Assembly: GCF_004340975.1 (NCBI RefSeq)
Contig: NZ_SLXA01000002.1
Location: 62,001-126,000 of the forward strand
DNA from: Frisingicoccus caecimuris
GTDB taxonomy: Bacteria; Bacillota; Clostridia; Lachnospirales; Lachnospiraceae
Direction: 5' to 3'
DNA: 64,000 bases
Made by a program: the position numbers and the translations under genes. The notes beneath the pieces are model-generated. The model was not told the DNA's origin. It did no database searches and saw only the letters and a list, made by a program, of their open reading frames with translations. Below, one piece after another: positions 19,626-26,681 of the stretch; position 1 is the stretch's first letter, and every line of letters starts with the position of its first letter.

Positions 19626-20525
19626 TTACTTTTGTGTACCTGTAAAATCAAAGGAATAATTCTTAATCTTCCAAATGGAAAGACCAAACAGAAGCAGACA
19701 CCCCGCGCCAAAAAAGATATAAGACACCCACAGCTTCGGCAAATTGTCATACCCGAAATTGTGCATGTAATAGGTCGCGTGATTCAGCGGAGATATCCAT
19801 CCGAAGATAATATTGGCTGTTTTCTTCTGTTCCTGAGACAACCGAAGTATGCCGGCAATCACCTCCGGGTTCATCAAAAATCCAAATCCGCTGAATATAA
19901 CGCCGCCGATCATTCCGCCATTTCCTTTCCACAAATTCAAATAGAGAATCAGGCTGGCCATCAAAACGGAATAGCCTGCCATCAGCCCAAAAATGTGAAG
20001 CGTACAGGAATATGGAAAGGACAGCTCCAGCACTTTGACAAAGGCTGGAATTGCAATCTTTTCTCCGATACTGGAATATCCGAGAATCGCCGCAGTATCG
20101 CTCCACAGATTTGCCGTATATGCCTTCGTTCCTGCCAGCACACAGGTTGAAAACAGGATAAAACACATAAATCCCATCGTTGCCAGCACCAGATATAAAA
20201 TTTGACCCAAAAGCCAGATTTTACGGTTAATTCGTATTAAAAATAACGGGACTTCATTTCCCAGACTCGGCATATCGGCAAATAAAAGCAAAAGCAGCAA
20301 GGATATGACCAATATGGAATTGGCATCACCAAAAGTCCATATAAAGGGTTCCAGAACCTGAACAATGGTATCATGCTCTCTGGCAAATACAAGCACCTTA
20401 TCGGAAAGCAGGAAGCATACGACAAAACCCAGGGCAAAAGCCAGGACAATCTGGGGATTTCGCCGCCACCGTCTGAAATTCGCCGCAGCGACCAGACCAA
20501 TCTGTCGGATCTTATACACCTTCAA
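19626..20525 (-). CDS. ABC-2-type membrane protein, likely permease
   Basis: The 299-residue protein has about six membrane segments, among them ones at roughly 25-45, 75-90, 105-130, 185-205 and 265-285. It lies between another membrane protein and the ABC ATPase with short gaps, so it is probably the transmembrane half of the transporter. The start is TTG close behind AGGAGGTG, or a GTG two codons later with wider spacing. No close family was recognised. Confidence 0.7.
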   Translation of the reverse strand: MKVYKIRQIGLVAAANFRRWRRNPQIVLAFALGFVVCFLLSDKVLVFAREHDTIVQVLEPFIWTFGDANSILVISLLLLLLFADMPSLGNEVPLFLIRINRKIWLLGQILYLVLATMGFMCFILFSTCVLAGTKAYTANLWSDTAAILGYSSIGEKIAIPAFVKVLELSFPYSCTLHIFGLMAGYSVLMASLILYLNLWKGNGGMIGGVIFSGFGFLMNPEVIAGILRLSQEQKKTANIIFGWISPLNHATYYMHNFGYDNLPKLWVSYIFFGAGCLLLFGLSIWKIKNYSFDFTGTQK

Positions 20526-21138
20526 TACACCTCCTGAGAATCATATCATACAGGCAGAGCAGCACCAACATCAGACCTGTAACGAGAAAGGCAACGCCCC
20601 ATTCACCAAAAATCCATGTATGCTCCGGTGCGAGCCATTCATAAGGATACAGGCAATATAATGTCTGAAAATAACGTTCATGCAAAATAACCAGTATATA
20701 ATAGATGACAAAGGCGCCGCCATAAGCTATATAACGACTGTTTGACAGGGCGGCCAGTACGGCCGCCGCAACAGCCCATAACATTCCCGATAAGAAAATC
20801 AGCAGGGGGTTCCATTGCATATTTCCATCATGCTTTAAACAAACATATATCCAGCTTCCCAAAAGTTCCACTCCGCCGCCGCTGAGGCCACAGGCCAGAA
20901 TCTTTCCGAGAATATACGCTGTAACTCCGCTCCGAGGCAAATAGGCTTTGATAAATCCGCTCTGATAGTCTGCCAGCCAGGCCGTCGAATAGGGCAGCGT
21001 ACATAAGACGGGAACTGTCATACGAAATAAATCTGAATCAAAACCCGCGGTAAACAAAATCAAAATCTCCAGCAGTACCCCTGCGGCAAATCCACGGGAT
21101 AATATTGCCCGTCCCATATCTGTCTCAAAGCTATTCAT
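20512..21138 (-). CDS. Integral membrane protein, possible second ABC permease subunit
   Basis: The 208-residue protein has five or six hydrophobic segments (about 15-35, 60-80, 95-115, 118-140 and 175-200). It overlaps the next gene by 14 bases and starts just after the lipoprotein stop. The ATG giving MNSFETD is used; an upstream TTG would overlap the previous stop. Its place before a permease-ATPase pair suggests a subunit of the same transporter. Confidence 0.6.
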   Translation of the reverse strand: MNSFETDMGRAILSRGFAAGVLLEILILFTAGFDSDLFRMTVPVLCTLPYSTAWLADYQSGFIKAYLPRSGVTAYILGKILACGLSGGGVELLGSWIYVCLKHDGNMQWNPLLIFLSGMLWAVAAAVLAALSNSRYIAYGGAFVIYYILVILHERYFQTLYCLYPYEWLAPEHTWIFGEWGVAFLVTGLMLVLLCLYDMILRRCIEGV

Positions 21139-21140
21139 AA

Positions 21141-22715
21141 TCAATATCCCAGACTTCTGTCGATGATCGAACTGTCAATGGCATTGATTGTCATGATGCT
21201 TCCGGCATTCTCCTGACCATATTCATTGGTAACTTTTCCCTCAAAATCCCAGACCGGCACCAGAAGTCCCGTATCATAGCTGTCTGCCTCACTGATTCTC
21301 GCATAACCGAGGACTACCCGATCGATCTGAACCGTCACGCCCGAATCCGATTCTGAATCGCTCTTCGCATTGGCTATCGTCACCATTTTTTCAAACGTAT
21401 CTTTGATTTCGTCAAAACTTTTCAGATTGGACTTGTCTACAACTGTTTCTGTTACTTCCAACGGTGCATTATAATCAAACCCTACAATTCCCGAATCATT
21501 TACGCGAATCTCCACACATTCCACCGGCAAGTCCTTTTTCACATAATCATCGCCGTTCCACCCTTCTTCGTGTTTGCTTTTCGCATCAAAAGTCACAAAA
21601 ACACCGTCTGCATAACGCATATAACGGAAAATATACAGCTTTCGGTATCCCTTTGTTTCTGTATCGTCTCCAACTCGTATATCTCTGACTTCTGAATACA
21701 ATCCGCCTTCATAATACCGATACGTATCGTCCAGGCCGACATTTTTTAAAAACATATCCGCCGTTTCCCGGGCCTCATTTTCGGAAATTGTCGTAGGCTC
21801 ATCGGTAAATTCCACCAGCTCCACTTGGCCTCCATACATGGCACTTGCACATTCCGCCGCCCTGTCTTCATCAGCCGGCCATACGCCGGTGGCGATATTA
21901 TCAAATACTGTAGACGGCACGATTGCCGTCGCTGTAAAATCATATCCTCGTTTTCCCCGTCTGTATCGCAGACAGTTCCCTCGTTCCTCATTATTTTGCA
22001 CAAAAACAGACATATAATCGCCATTTTCTCCATCATTGGCGCCGTAATAAACCTCGCCCTTCGGATTCAGGCTATATTCCCACTGATAAAATTCCTCGCC
22101 GCCTTCTTTCTCCACCATCTCCGCAACACTGTGTAAAAGCCCGTCTGATTCGTTGCCTTCCCAGACGATCTCTGCCGGTGCGTTTTCATATTCCGACTGG
22201 AGCGCATCAATATCCTGCTGATAATCCGGCATATACGTTTCCACTTCTTCCTCCCCGTAATTTGCTTTAATATTCTCTATTTCTGCTTTCAGACCGCTGA
22301 TTTCCTCTTCAACGACTTTTCGTGTCCTCGTGTTTAAAGTCACGCCGGCATCATAAAGGGTCTGACCCTGAGCCAGTTCGCCAATGATCTTATCCAAAAA
22401 TTCCTGACTGATTTTTTGCTGCCGTACCCGGAAAATCGACATCTGCTCCACCTCCGGAATATCCACTTTCGCATCCACATTCACCGTCACTCCCAGAGAT
22501 TCATCCGAAAGTGTTGTCTGATACGTCTCATATGCATCGGCAATATGTGCCATATCCACTGAGCTTTCGTCACTCTTCTTTGCTTCCTCGATCAGATGAT
22601 CCATATCTTTATTGACAACAATAGAGGAATCCGGATTTTGCTGACACCCTGAAAGCAGCATCGATGCAATAATCATGCCAACGCCCATCCGTGTATACCA
22701 TAAGCTTTTTTTCAT
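21141..22715 (-). CDS. Large lipoprotein resembling DUF6034, first gene of the ABC cassette
   Basis: The 524-residue protein has a lipoprotein signal peptide with the lipobox LLSGC near residue 24. The mature part is acidic and soluble. It has an early segment with MSIFRVRQQKI, a coiled-coil stretch around 130-185 and a C-terminal region with VLGYARI and PVWDFEG, which is like the YycH/DUF6034 style of exported Lachnospiraceae proteins. Its function is unknown. It heads a tightly spaced six-gene operon that includes an ABC transporter. Confidence 0.65.
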   Translation of the reverse strand: MKKSLWYTRMGVGMIIASMLLSGCQQNPDSSIVVNKDMDHLIEEAKKSDESSVDMAHIADAYETYQTTLSDESLGVTVNVDAKVDIPEVEQMSIFRVRQQKISQEFLDKIIGELAQGQTLYDAGVTLNTRTRKVVEEEISGLKAEIENIKANYGEEEVETYMPDYQQDIDALQSEYENAPAEIVWEGNESDGLLHSVAEMVEKEGGEEFYQWEYSLNPKGEVYYGANDGENGDYMSVFVQNNEERGNCLRYRRGKRGYDFTATAIVPSTVFDNIATGVWPADEDRAAECASAMYGGQVELVEFTDEPTTISENEARETADMFLKNVGLDDTYRYYEGGLYSEVRDIRVGDDTETKGYRKLYIFRYMRYADGVFVTFDAKSKHEEGWNGDDYVKKDLPVECVEIRVNDSGIVGFDYNAPLEVTETVVDKSNLKSFDEIKDTFEKMVTIANAKSDSESDSGVTVQIDRVVLGYARISEADSYDTGLLVPVWDFEGKVTNEYGQENAGSIMTINAIDSSIIDRSLGY

Positions 22716-22830
22716 ATCTGTTTCTCCCTTCCCTTTCGATATTATTAAAAAGAACCCATATCAGGACTTTTTATTTTCTTAAAAATATCCTAACACGAGT
22801 TCTTACATCAAGTATTCATCATTTTTTAAA

Positions 22831-22842
22831 CAAATTGTAAAT
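22831..22842 (+). other. Candidate attachment-site repeat, left copy (12 bp)
   Basis: ACAAATTGTAAA occurs here and again at 31695-31706, where it overlaps the last codons of a histidine kinase gene. The two copies bracket the integrated element. The AT-rich sequence makes a chance match possible. Confidence 0.35.
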
Positions 22843-22876
22843 TATATAACGCATTTATGCGGGTTTCCGGGCTTTT

Positions 22877-22901
22877 TTGTTACTAACGTGTTACTAACCG
22901 G
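22877..22901 (+). repeat. Left terminal repeat of the integrated element
   Basis: TTGTTACTAA, two bases, then TGTTACTAACCGG, with a third degenerate GTTACTTA behind it. The same 25-base structure (two differing bases) occurs at 31542-31566 at the integrase end. It could be the attachment site itself or integrase arm-binding repeats. Confidence 0.6.
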
Positions 22902-22940
22902 GTTACTTACTTCATATTTATAATGAGCTTAATCACCGAT

Positions 22941-23807
22941 TTACAATCTCTCCATCACCCTCAACGCTGTCCGTTCTGTCGAGCTGGTCCAGGTCCGGTT
23001 AAATGTATCAACACCGCATCCATTAAAAGCATGGGCCATGATATACTGTTCCATGTACGGCCGGAGCTTCTCTGCTCTGGATGGTTTTCTAAGCTCCCTC
23101 AGAGCCTTCATTCCTACTTGTTTCGCCCGGTCCGGTGCGCCGCCAATCATTTCTCCGACTTCCTTCAAAGTAAGTTCATCTTTGAATCTGGCCCGGATCA
23201 CCGTCGACTGCTGCCCTGGTAATTCATCCACCATTGGCCAAAGGATTCCTTTCAGCGCTTCCCTGTCGGCTTCCTCAATGATATCATCTTCTATCCCTTC
23301 ACATCCCGGCAGCAGCTCTCCAAGAGTTATCTCGTCGTCTCCGACGGGTGTCTCTGTGCTTGATATATGGCCCCATTCGGCATCTTTTTCCAATGCCTTT
23401 ACCTCTTTATAGGATACGCCTAAAATCCTGGCCAATTCGTAGATTTCCGGTTCTCTGCCATACTCTTTCCGGAAATCACTCCGAACCCTCTGATATCTCC
23501 AGATGTCCGTCTGGCGATTAACCGGTATGCGTACCGTACCGCTATTTTGGATATACCGGGTCATGGTCTGCCTTATCCAGTAACCGGCATATGTGAGAAA
23601 ATTGCCGCCCTGGCCAGACTTATAACCATCAACAGCCTTACACAGACCAATATAACCCTCCTAGATTAAATCATCCTCTTCAGCCAGTTGGCTGTATTTC
23701 CGGGCCATCTGGCCAATAAATCCCCGGTTCTGCTGCCATAGGTCAACCATATTTTCGGCCACATCAATTCCGGCCTGTATTCTGCTTACCAGTTCCTCAT
23801 TGGTCAC
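22941..23807 (-). pseudogene. Sigma-70-family sigma factor interrupted by an in-frame amber codon
   Basis: Reading from GTG at 23807 gives 288 codons of a compact sigma factor with a single TAG at 23661-23663 (codon 49). It sits exactly where the region 2 consensus DLIQEG needs Gln (CAG): the sequence reads EEDDLI, stop, EGYIGLCKAVD. Region 2 continues with GNFLTYAGYWIRQTM, region 3 with VRIPVNRQ, and region 4 with LTLKEVGEMIGGAPDRAKQ. The second part, from 23564, is open to the end. The rest of the gene is intact, so the change looks recent. It is the distal gene of the integrated element. Confidence 0.8.
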
Positions 23808-23838
23808 GGTACCCACTCCCCACATCTACTATCTTGTT

Positions 23839-24438
23839 CTACTCAATTAACTGAAGATTATCATCCAGATTTTTCAATGCTTCCTGAAGCCATCCGATAG
23901 ACATCAGGGCAGCATAATTATTATCGACACTGACAGGACGAATAAATTTTGCAACATTCTTCCGTAGCTGTTCAAATACTTCCAGCTTATCTTCCCGAGA
24001 CAATGGAATATACTGGGCGAATACGGCACTGTTCCGGTTCTCACCCAATGCCATACGGATAGATTTCATAGACAACGCATCATCTTTATAAGCAGCAATA
24101 ACATCTTTAAAATCATCCTCGGATAAAGCGCCCTTTTCAATCATCTTTAACACATTAGCCAATCCAGCCTGATATCCTGGATCACGAAGATTGTTCACTG
24201 TATTGCTCTGATTTCTGTTTTTAAAATATTCTTCAGCTTGACTGATAATCTGCAAACCTCTTTGCTGATTTTTTTCAGCCGTTTCCTGAAATTCCGCATT
24301 AATCTCTTTCACCTGATTCTCTAATCCCTGTGGCGTATAATTTCCACCTTCAGCCATCTCTTTGATTTGTTTAATTACTGAATTAAGATCATTCTGATGT
24401 ATTGTAACGACGCTCTGCAACTCACTCTTAAAACTCAT
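23839..24438 (-). CDS. Unknown helical protein of the integrated element
   Basis: The 199-residue soluble protein is Gln/Asn/Glu rich and predicted to be mostly helical, with coiled-coil character at about 10-75. It has no signal peptide or membrane segment and no recognised motif. It lies between the cold-shock gene and the broken sigma gene in the distal part of the element. A scaffold-like or regulatory role is only a guess from its composition. Confidence 0.6.
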   Translation of the reverse strand: MSFKSELQSVVTIHQNDLNSVIKQIKEMAEGGNYTPQGLENQVKEINAEFQETAEKNQQRGLQIISQAEEYFKNRNQSNTVNNLRDPGYQAGLANVLKMIEKGALSEDDFKDVIAAYKDDALSMKSIRMALGENRNSAVFAQYIPLSREDKLEVFEQLRKNVAKFIRPVSVDNNYAALMSIGWLQEALKNLDDNLQLIE

Positions 24439-24457
24439 TATTTCCTTCCTCCATTTT

Positions 24458-24661
24458 TTATTTTACAATCACTACATTTACCGCTTTATTACCTTTTTCT
24501 GTTGGTTCAACCCAATAACTGACCTTCTGTCCTGCTTCCAAAAAACGAAATCCATTCATAAGCACATTGCTTTGATGAACAAAAACATCTTTTCCGTTTT
24601 CGCCGGCAATAAATCCATAGCCTTTTACTGGATCAAACCACTTCACTACGCCCTGCTGCAT
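24458..24661 (-). CDS. Cold-shock-domain protein
   Basis: The 67-residue protein is a single cold-shock domain with VKWFDPVKGYGFI (RNP1) and DVFVHQSNV (RNP2), which bind single-stranded RNA or DNA. It is slightly divergent from housekeeping CspA-type proteins (FRFLEAGQKVSYWVEPTEKG). It has its own promoter and a leader of about 135 bases inside the integrated element, so it may be expressed independently of the replication genes. Confidence 0.9.
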   Translation of the reverse strand: MQQGVVKWFDPVKGYGFIAGENGKDVFVHQSNVLMNGFRFLEAGQKVSYWVEPTEKGNKAVNVVIVK

Positions 24662-24761
24662 TATTTCACTACTCCTTTCTATCTTCCCGCACCAAATAAA
24701 AAAAGCGCCGAAACAGATTACTCAATCATGAATAAACTATTCCCGCGCCCTATGGCTTCCA

Positions 24762-24776
24762 GGACAAGACCTGGGG
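24762..24776 (-). other. Hairpin in the cold-shock leader
   Basis: CCAGG, a five-base loop and CCTGG lie in the long untranslated leader of the cold-shock gene. The stretch 24662-24918 otherwise holds only this leader and the promoter; no reading frame of note was seen. Confidence 0.45.
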
Positions 24777-24802
24777 TACTTTAATATTTTATTTACAGAA
24801 TC

Positions 24803-24831
24803 ATTATAACATAATGGATGGGGGTAGGCAA
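24803..24831 (-). promoter_or_regulatory. Promoter of the cold-shock gene
   Basis: On the minus strand TTGCCT (24826-24831) and TATAAT (24803-24808) are spaced by 17 bases, giving a predicted leader of about 135 bases before the ATG at 24661. Confidence 0.7.
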
Positions 24832-24918
24832 TCAAATCACCTGTATTTCGCATAGTTCATTTGTACTTCGGTGGTTAACCCTCTTCTCCTTTATATTTTC
24901 ATAATTCGCCACCACCTC

Positions 24919-25095
24919 TCATTCGTCGTTTTGGAACGTTCGCGAAAACCGTTCATTAACAAGCTCAGCATAAGCCTTTTTATAACGACCTTCTTTATTC
25001 CTTGAAATCTTACACGACTTCAGGGCCGGGGAGAGTAGCCGAGCAACATGCTCCAGCTCCTGGTCTGTATTGTAGGATATCTTAATCTTTATCAT
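24919..25095 (-). CDS. Small unknown protein, 58 residues
   Basis: The frame encodes MIKIKISYNTDQELEHVARL and continues with a basic helical part (SPALKSCKISRNKEGRYKKAY) to NDE. The ATG is preceded by GGATGGTGATTGG, a good ribosome binding site. The protein is charged and soluble. Small proteins with this SYNTDQEL/KEGRYKKAY look are frequent in Clostridial mobile elements; the function is unknown. Confidence 0.65.
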   Translation of the reverse strand: MIKIKISYNTDQELEHVARLLSPALKSCKISRNKEGRYKKAYAELVNERFSRTFQNDE

Positions 25096-25120
25096 CCAAT
25101 CACCATCCTTTATCTTTTAA

Positions 25121-25150
25121 GGCCCGGTAGTATTGGTAGCACACCGGGCC
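25121..25150. other. GC-rich hairpin in the integrated element
   Basis: GGCCCGGT and ACCGGGCC form a perfect 8-bp stem with a 14-base loop just upstream of the 58-residue gene. No T run follows, so it may be an mRNA stability element or a protein-binding site. The rest of the gap 25096-25405 holds only a weak 36-codon frame. Confidence 0.5.
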
Positions 25151-25224
25151 GCATCCGTTCAAAACTGTCATTTTGACAGTATTGTTTATCCGCCTTTTTA
25201 AGGTGTCCAAAATGTCCGAATACC

Positions 25225-25335
25225 TTAGCATTTGTTAGCATTTTTCAACCTTAACATTTCATCTGAGTATTTCCGAGTACACTTTGATTTCAGGTTTTTA
25301 CCTATGTGAAGCCGTCCTTCATTATTCCATGGCAT
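25225..25335 (-). CDS. Possible 36-residue basic peptide
   Basis: A short frame begins MPWNNEGRLHIGKNLKSK and ends KNANKC. It is basic and lies among other small minus-strand genes of the element, but the ribosome binding site is weak. It may be a chance frame. Confidence 0.25.
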   Translation of the reverse strand: MPWNNEGRLHIGKNLKSKCTRKYSDEMLRLKNANKC

Positions 25336-25405
25336 AACGTTTCTTTATCTCATCCGCCGCCGGATTCCGGTGTTGGCGCACCATTCCATGAAAGTCGAAA
25401 TATCG

Positions 25406-25597
25406 CTATTCAATTGACATTTTGCCCAAATCATCAGCTATACGGTCTAAACAACAGGTCACACCGAACAAGGCCTGTTGAAATGCTGCTGCATTTAACT
25501 TAGTACAGTCCTCGTCAATATGGTTTGATAATCCCGTAATTATCATTGATATTCCACTAAGCTCGGCAGATAAATCAGACAAACACATCTTGTTCAT
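25406..25597 (-). CDS. Unknown 63-residue protein of the integrated element
   Basis: The small soluble helical protein (MNKMCLSDLSAELSGISMII) has four cysteines, including CC in the second half. Its start overlaps the stop of the upstream gene as ATGA, so the two are coupled. No family was recognised. Confidence 0.6.
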   Translation of the reverse strand: MNKMCLSDLSAELSGISMIITGLSNHIDEDCTKLNAAAFQQALFGVTCCLDRIADDLGKMSIE

Positions 25598-26001
25598 GCT
25601 ACTGCACCGCCTTTCACGCTCATTTGTTTAATATGTATATACCAGCTCAATATTAAATACATAGACGTTCTGTACTGTTTTGAATCCATAACCGGCTTTA
25701 ACACACTTTTCCAAAAGCGCGCCCGCGCAATAAATTCACCATCTTTAGGAGCATGTGCCAGCTTATACTTTTCATCCTGCGAAAGCTTATCATATGCCTG
25801 TTTTGCGCTCTCAAATATCTGATATTCGCCATTTATAAGCCTACATCCCTCCACGGTATTTAAAAAAGTTGGGCCACAATTAATAATAGGCACATCTACA
25901 ACCTTTTTAACCTCAATATTACAACCATTTTTCCTTTCTTTGCGCATATCCCTAAATAAATTCACAGCGGTTTTTATGTCTGTAACTAAATTATTTTTCA
26001 T
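25594..26001 (-). CDS. Unknown 135-residue protein of the integrated element
   Basis: The soluble basic protein has no recognised domain. The N-terminal part is helical with a charged KERKNG stretch. A middle part contains GEYQIFESAKQAYDKL, and the C-terminal part has a Trp/Tyr-rich helix (MYLILSWYIHIKQM). It is translationally coupled to the 63-residue gene and lies among the early or accessory genes of the element. Confidence 0.6.
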   Translation of the reverse strand: MKNNLVTDIKTAVNLFRDMRKERKNGCNIEVKKVVDVPIINCGPTFLNTVEGCRLINGEYQIFESAKQAYDKLSQDEKYKLAHAPKDGEFIARARFWKSVLKPVMDSKQYRTSMYLILSWYIHIKQMSVKGGAVA

Positions 26002-26075
26002 AAAATCCCTTTACCTTTCCCCGGATTCCATGCTATTATGTAGTTGGATTGTTTCGCATGGCTCCGGTCATGCTG

Positions 26076-26116
26076 CCCTATGCCTTCCAAAGCCCGCCCG
26101 GCTTTGACATAGGGCT
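26076..26116. terminator. Long hairpin with T run, containing the element's 20-bp repeat
   Basis: GCCCTATG/CATAGGGC forms an outer stem and AAAGCC/GGCTTT an inner stem; TTTTTC follows on the plus strand. The surrounding genes read on the minus strand, where no T run follows. It would therefore terminate incoming plus-strand transcription or act as a processing hairpin. Confidence 0.5.
26083..26102 (+). repeat. Dispersed 20-bp repeat, copy 1
   Basis: CCTTCCAAAGCCCGCCCGGC lies between two small genes inside the large hairpin. Further copies are at 29002-29022 (one extra A) and 30363-30382. Confidence 0.7.
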
Positions 26117-26127
26117 TTTTCTTTATT

Positions 26128-26346
26128 TCATTCCAATGGCATGATATAGCTTTTCTTGCCATCACGATAATACTGGAAGATTTCTTTCAACACTTCGCTG
26201 GCCCGGTCAATATCCTTATATGTACCAATGTACGGGCTACCATTCGCTTTCTCAGCCACAACGTGTCCGCCGTCTGGTGTTTCCGTTGCCCAAACATCAC
26301 CGGAAAAGCTGAATATCCGTGTCCGGTCCTGGGTAAATATCTTCAT
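26128..26346 (-). CDS. Unknown 72-residue protein of the integrated element
   Basis: The small soluble protein (MKIFTQDRTRIFSFSGDVWA) appears beta-rich in the first half with a helical end (IDRASEVLKEIFQYYRDGKK). Its start overlaps the upstream 48-residue gene as ATGA. No family was recognised; similar short proteins occur in phage and satellite genomes. Confidence 0.65.
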   Translation of the reverse strand: MKIFTQDRTRIFSFSGDVWATETPDGGHVVAEKANGSPYIGTYKDIDRASEVLKEIFQYYRDGKKSYIMPLE

Positions 26347-26489
26347 CGTTTCTTACCTCGCTTTTTCATTCGGCTAAACTCAAACATCCGAGATTGAAGC
26401 TGCGCCTTCTGCTTTTTTGAACTACGAAGACCAGGTTCACTGATTACCCGAAAGCCATTTTCACTACCTGTTTTTGATTTACTACTCAT
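26343..26489 (-). CDS. Small basic protein, 48 residues
   Basis: The frame encodes MSSKSKTGSENGFRVISEPG and ends with FSRMKKRGKKR. The ATG follows GGATGGTGAGAAT, and the stop overlaps the next gene as ATGA. The very basic tail suggests nucleic-acid binding. The ATGA coupling and binding site make this a likely real gene. Confidence 0.65.
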   Translation of the reverse strand: MSSKSKTGSENGFRVISEPGLRSSKKQKAQLQSRMFEFSRMKKRGKKR

Positions 26490-26508
26490 ATTCTCACCAT
26501 CCTTTTTA

Positions 26509-26649
26509 CTGGTCCACCATCCCTATATACATAACATAAGTGGTCTAATAAGGCTCAAAGCCTTGATTTTACTGATTTTTCTCTTCTGGCCCACCTTGGT
26601 ACAAAAGAGTTTTCTCTTTTCTCTTCTGGCCCACCTTGGTACAAAAGAG
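26509..26649. repeat. Direct repeats downstream of the primase-polymerase gene, candidate replication origin
   Basis: Two identical 29-base copies beginning CTCTTCTGGCCCACCTTGG start at 26581 and 26621, a 40-base period. Each has CTCTT/AAGAG ends that can pair. CTGGTCCACC at 26509-26518 and ACTCTTTTAGCCCAC at 26676-26690 look like degenerate copies, and the DNA between 26520 and 26580 is AT-rich. Iterons next to a Rep gene are a usual origin layout in satellite islands and plasmids. Confidence 0.55.
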
Positions 26650-26681
26650 AAAACATAGTATTTATAAGGATTTTTACTCTT

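Noticed and set aside
22852-22863. Palindrome CGCATTTATGCG near the left end of the element as recombinase core
   Set aside because: It has no counterpart at the right end, so it cannot be a shared attachment core.
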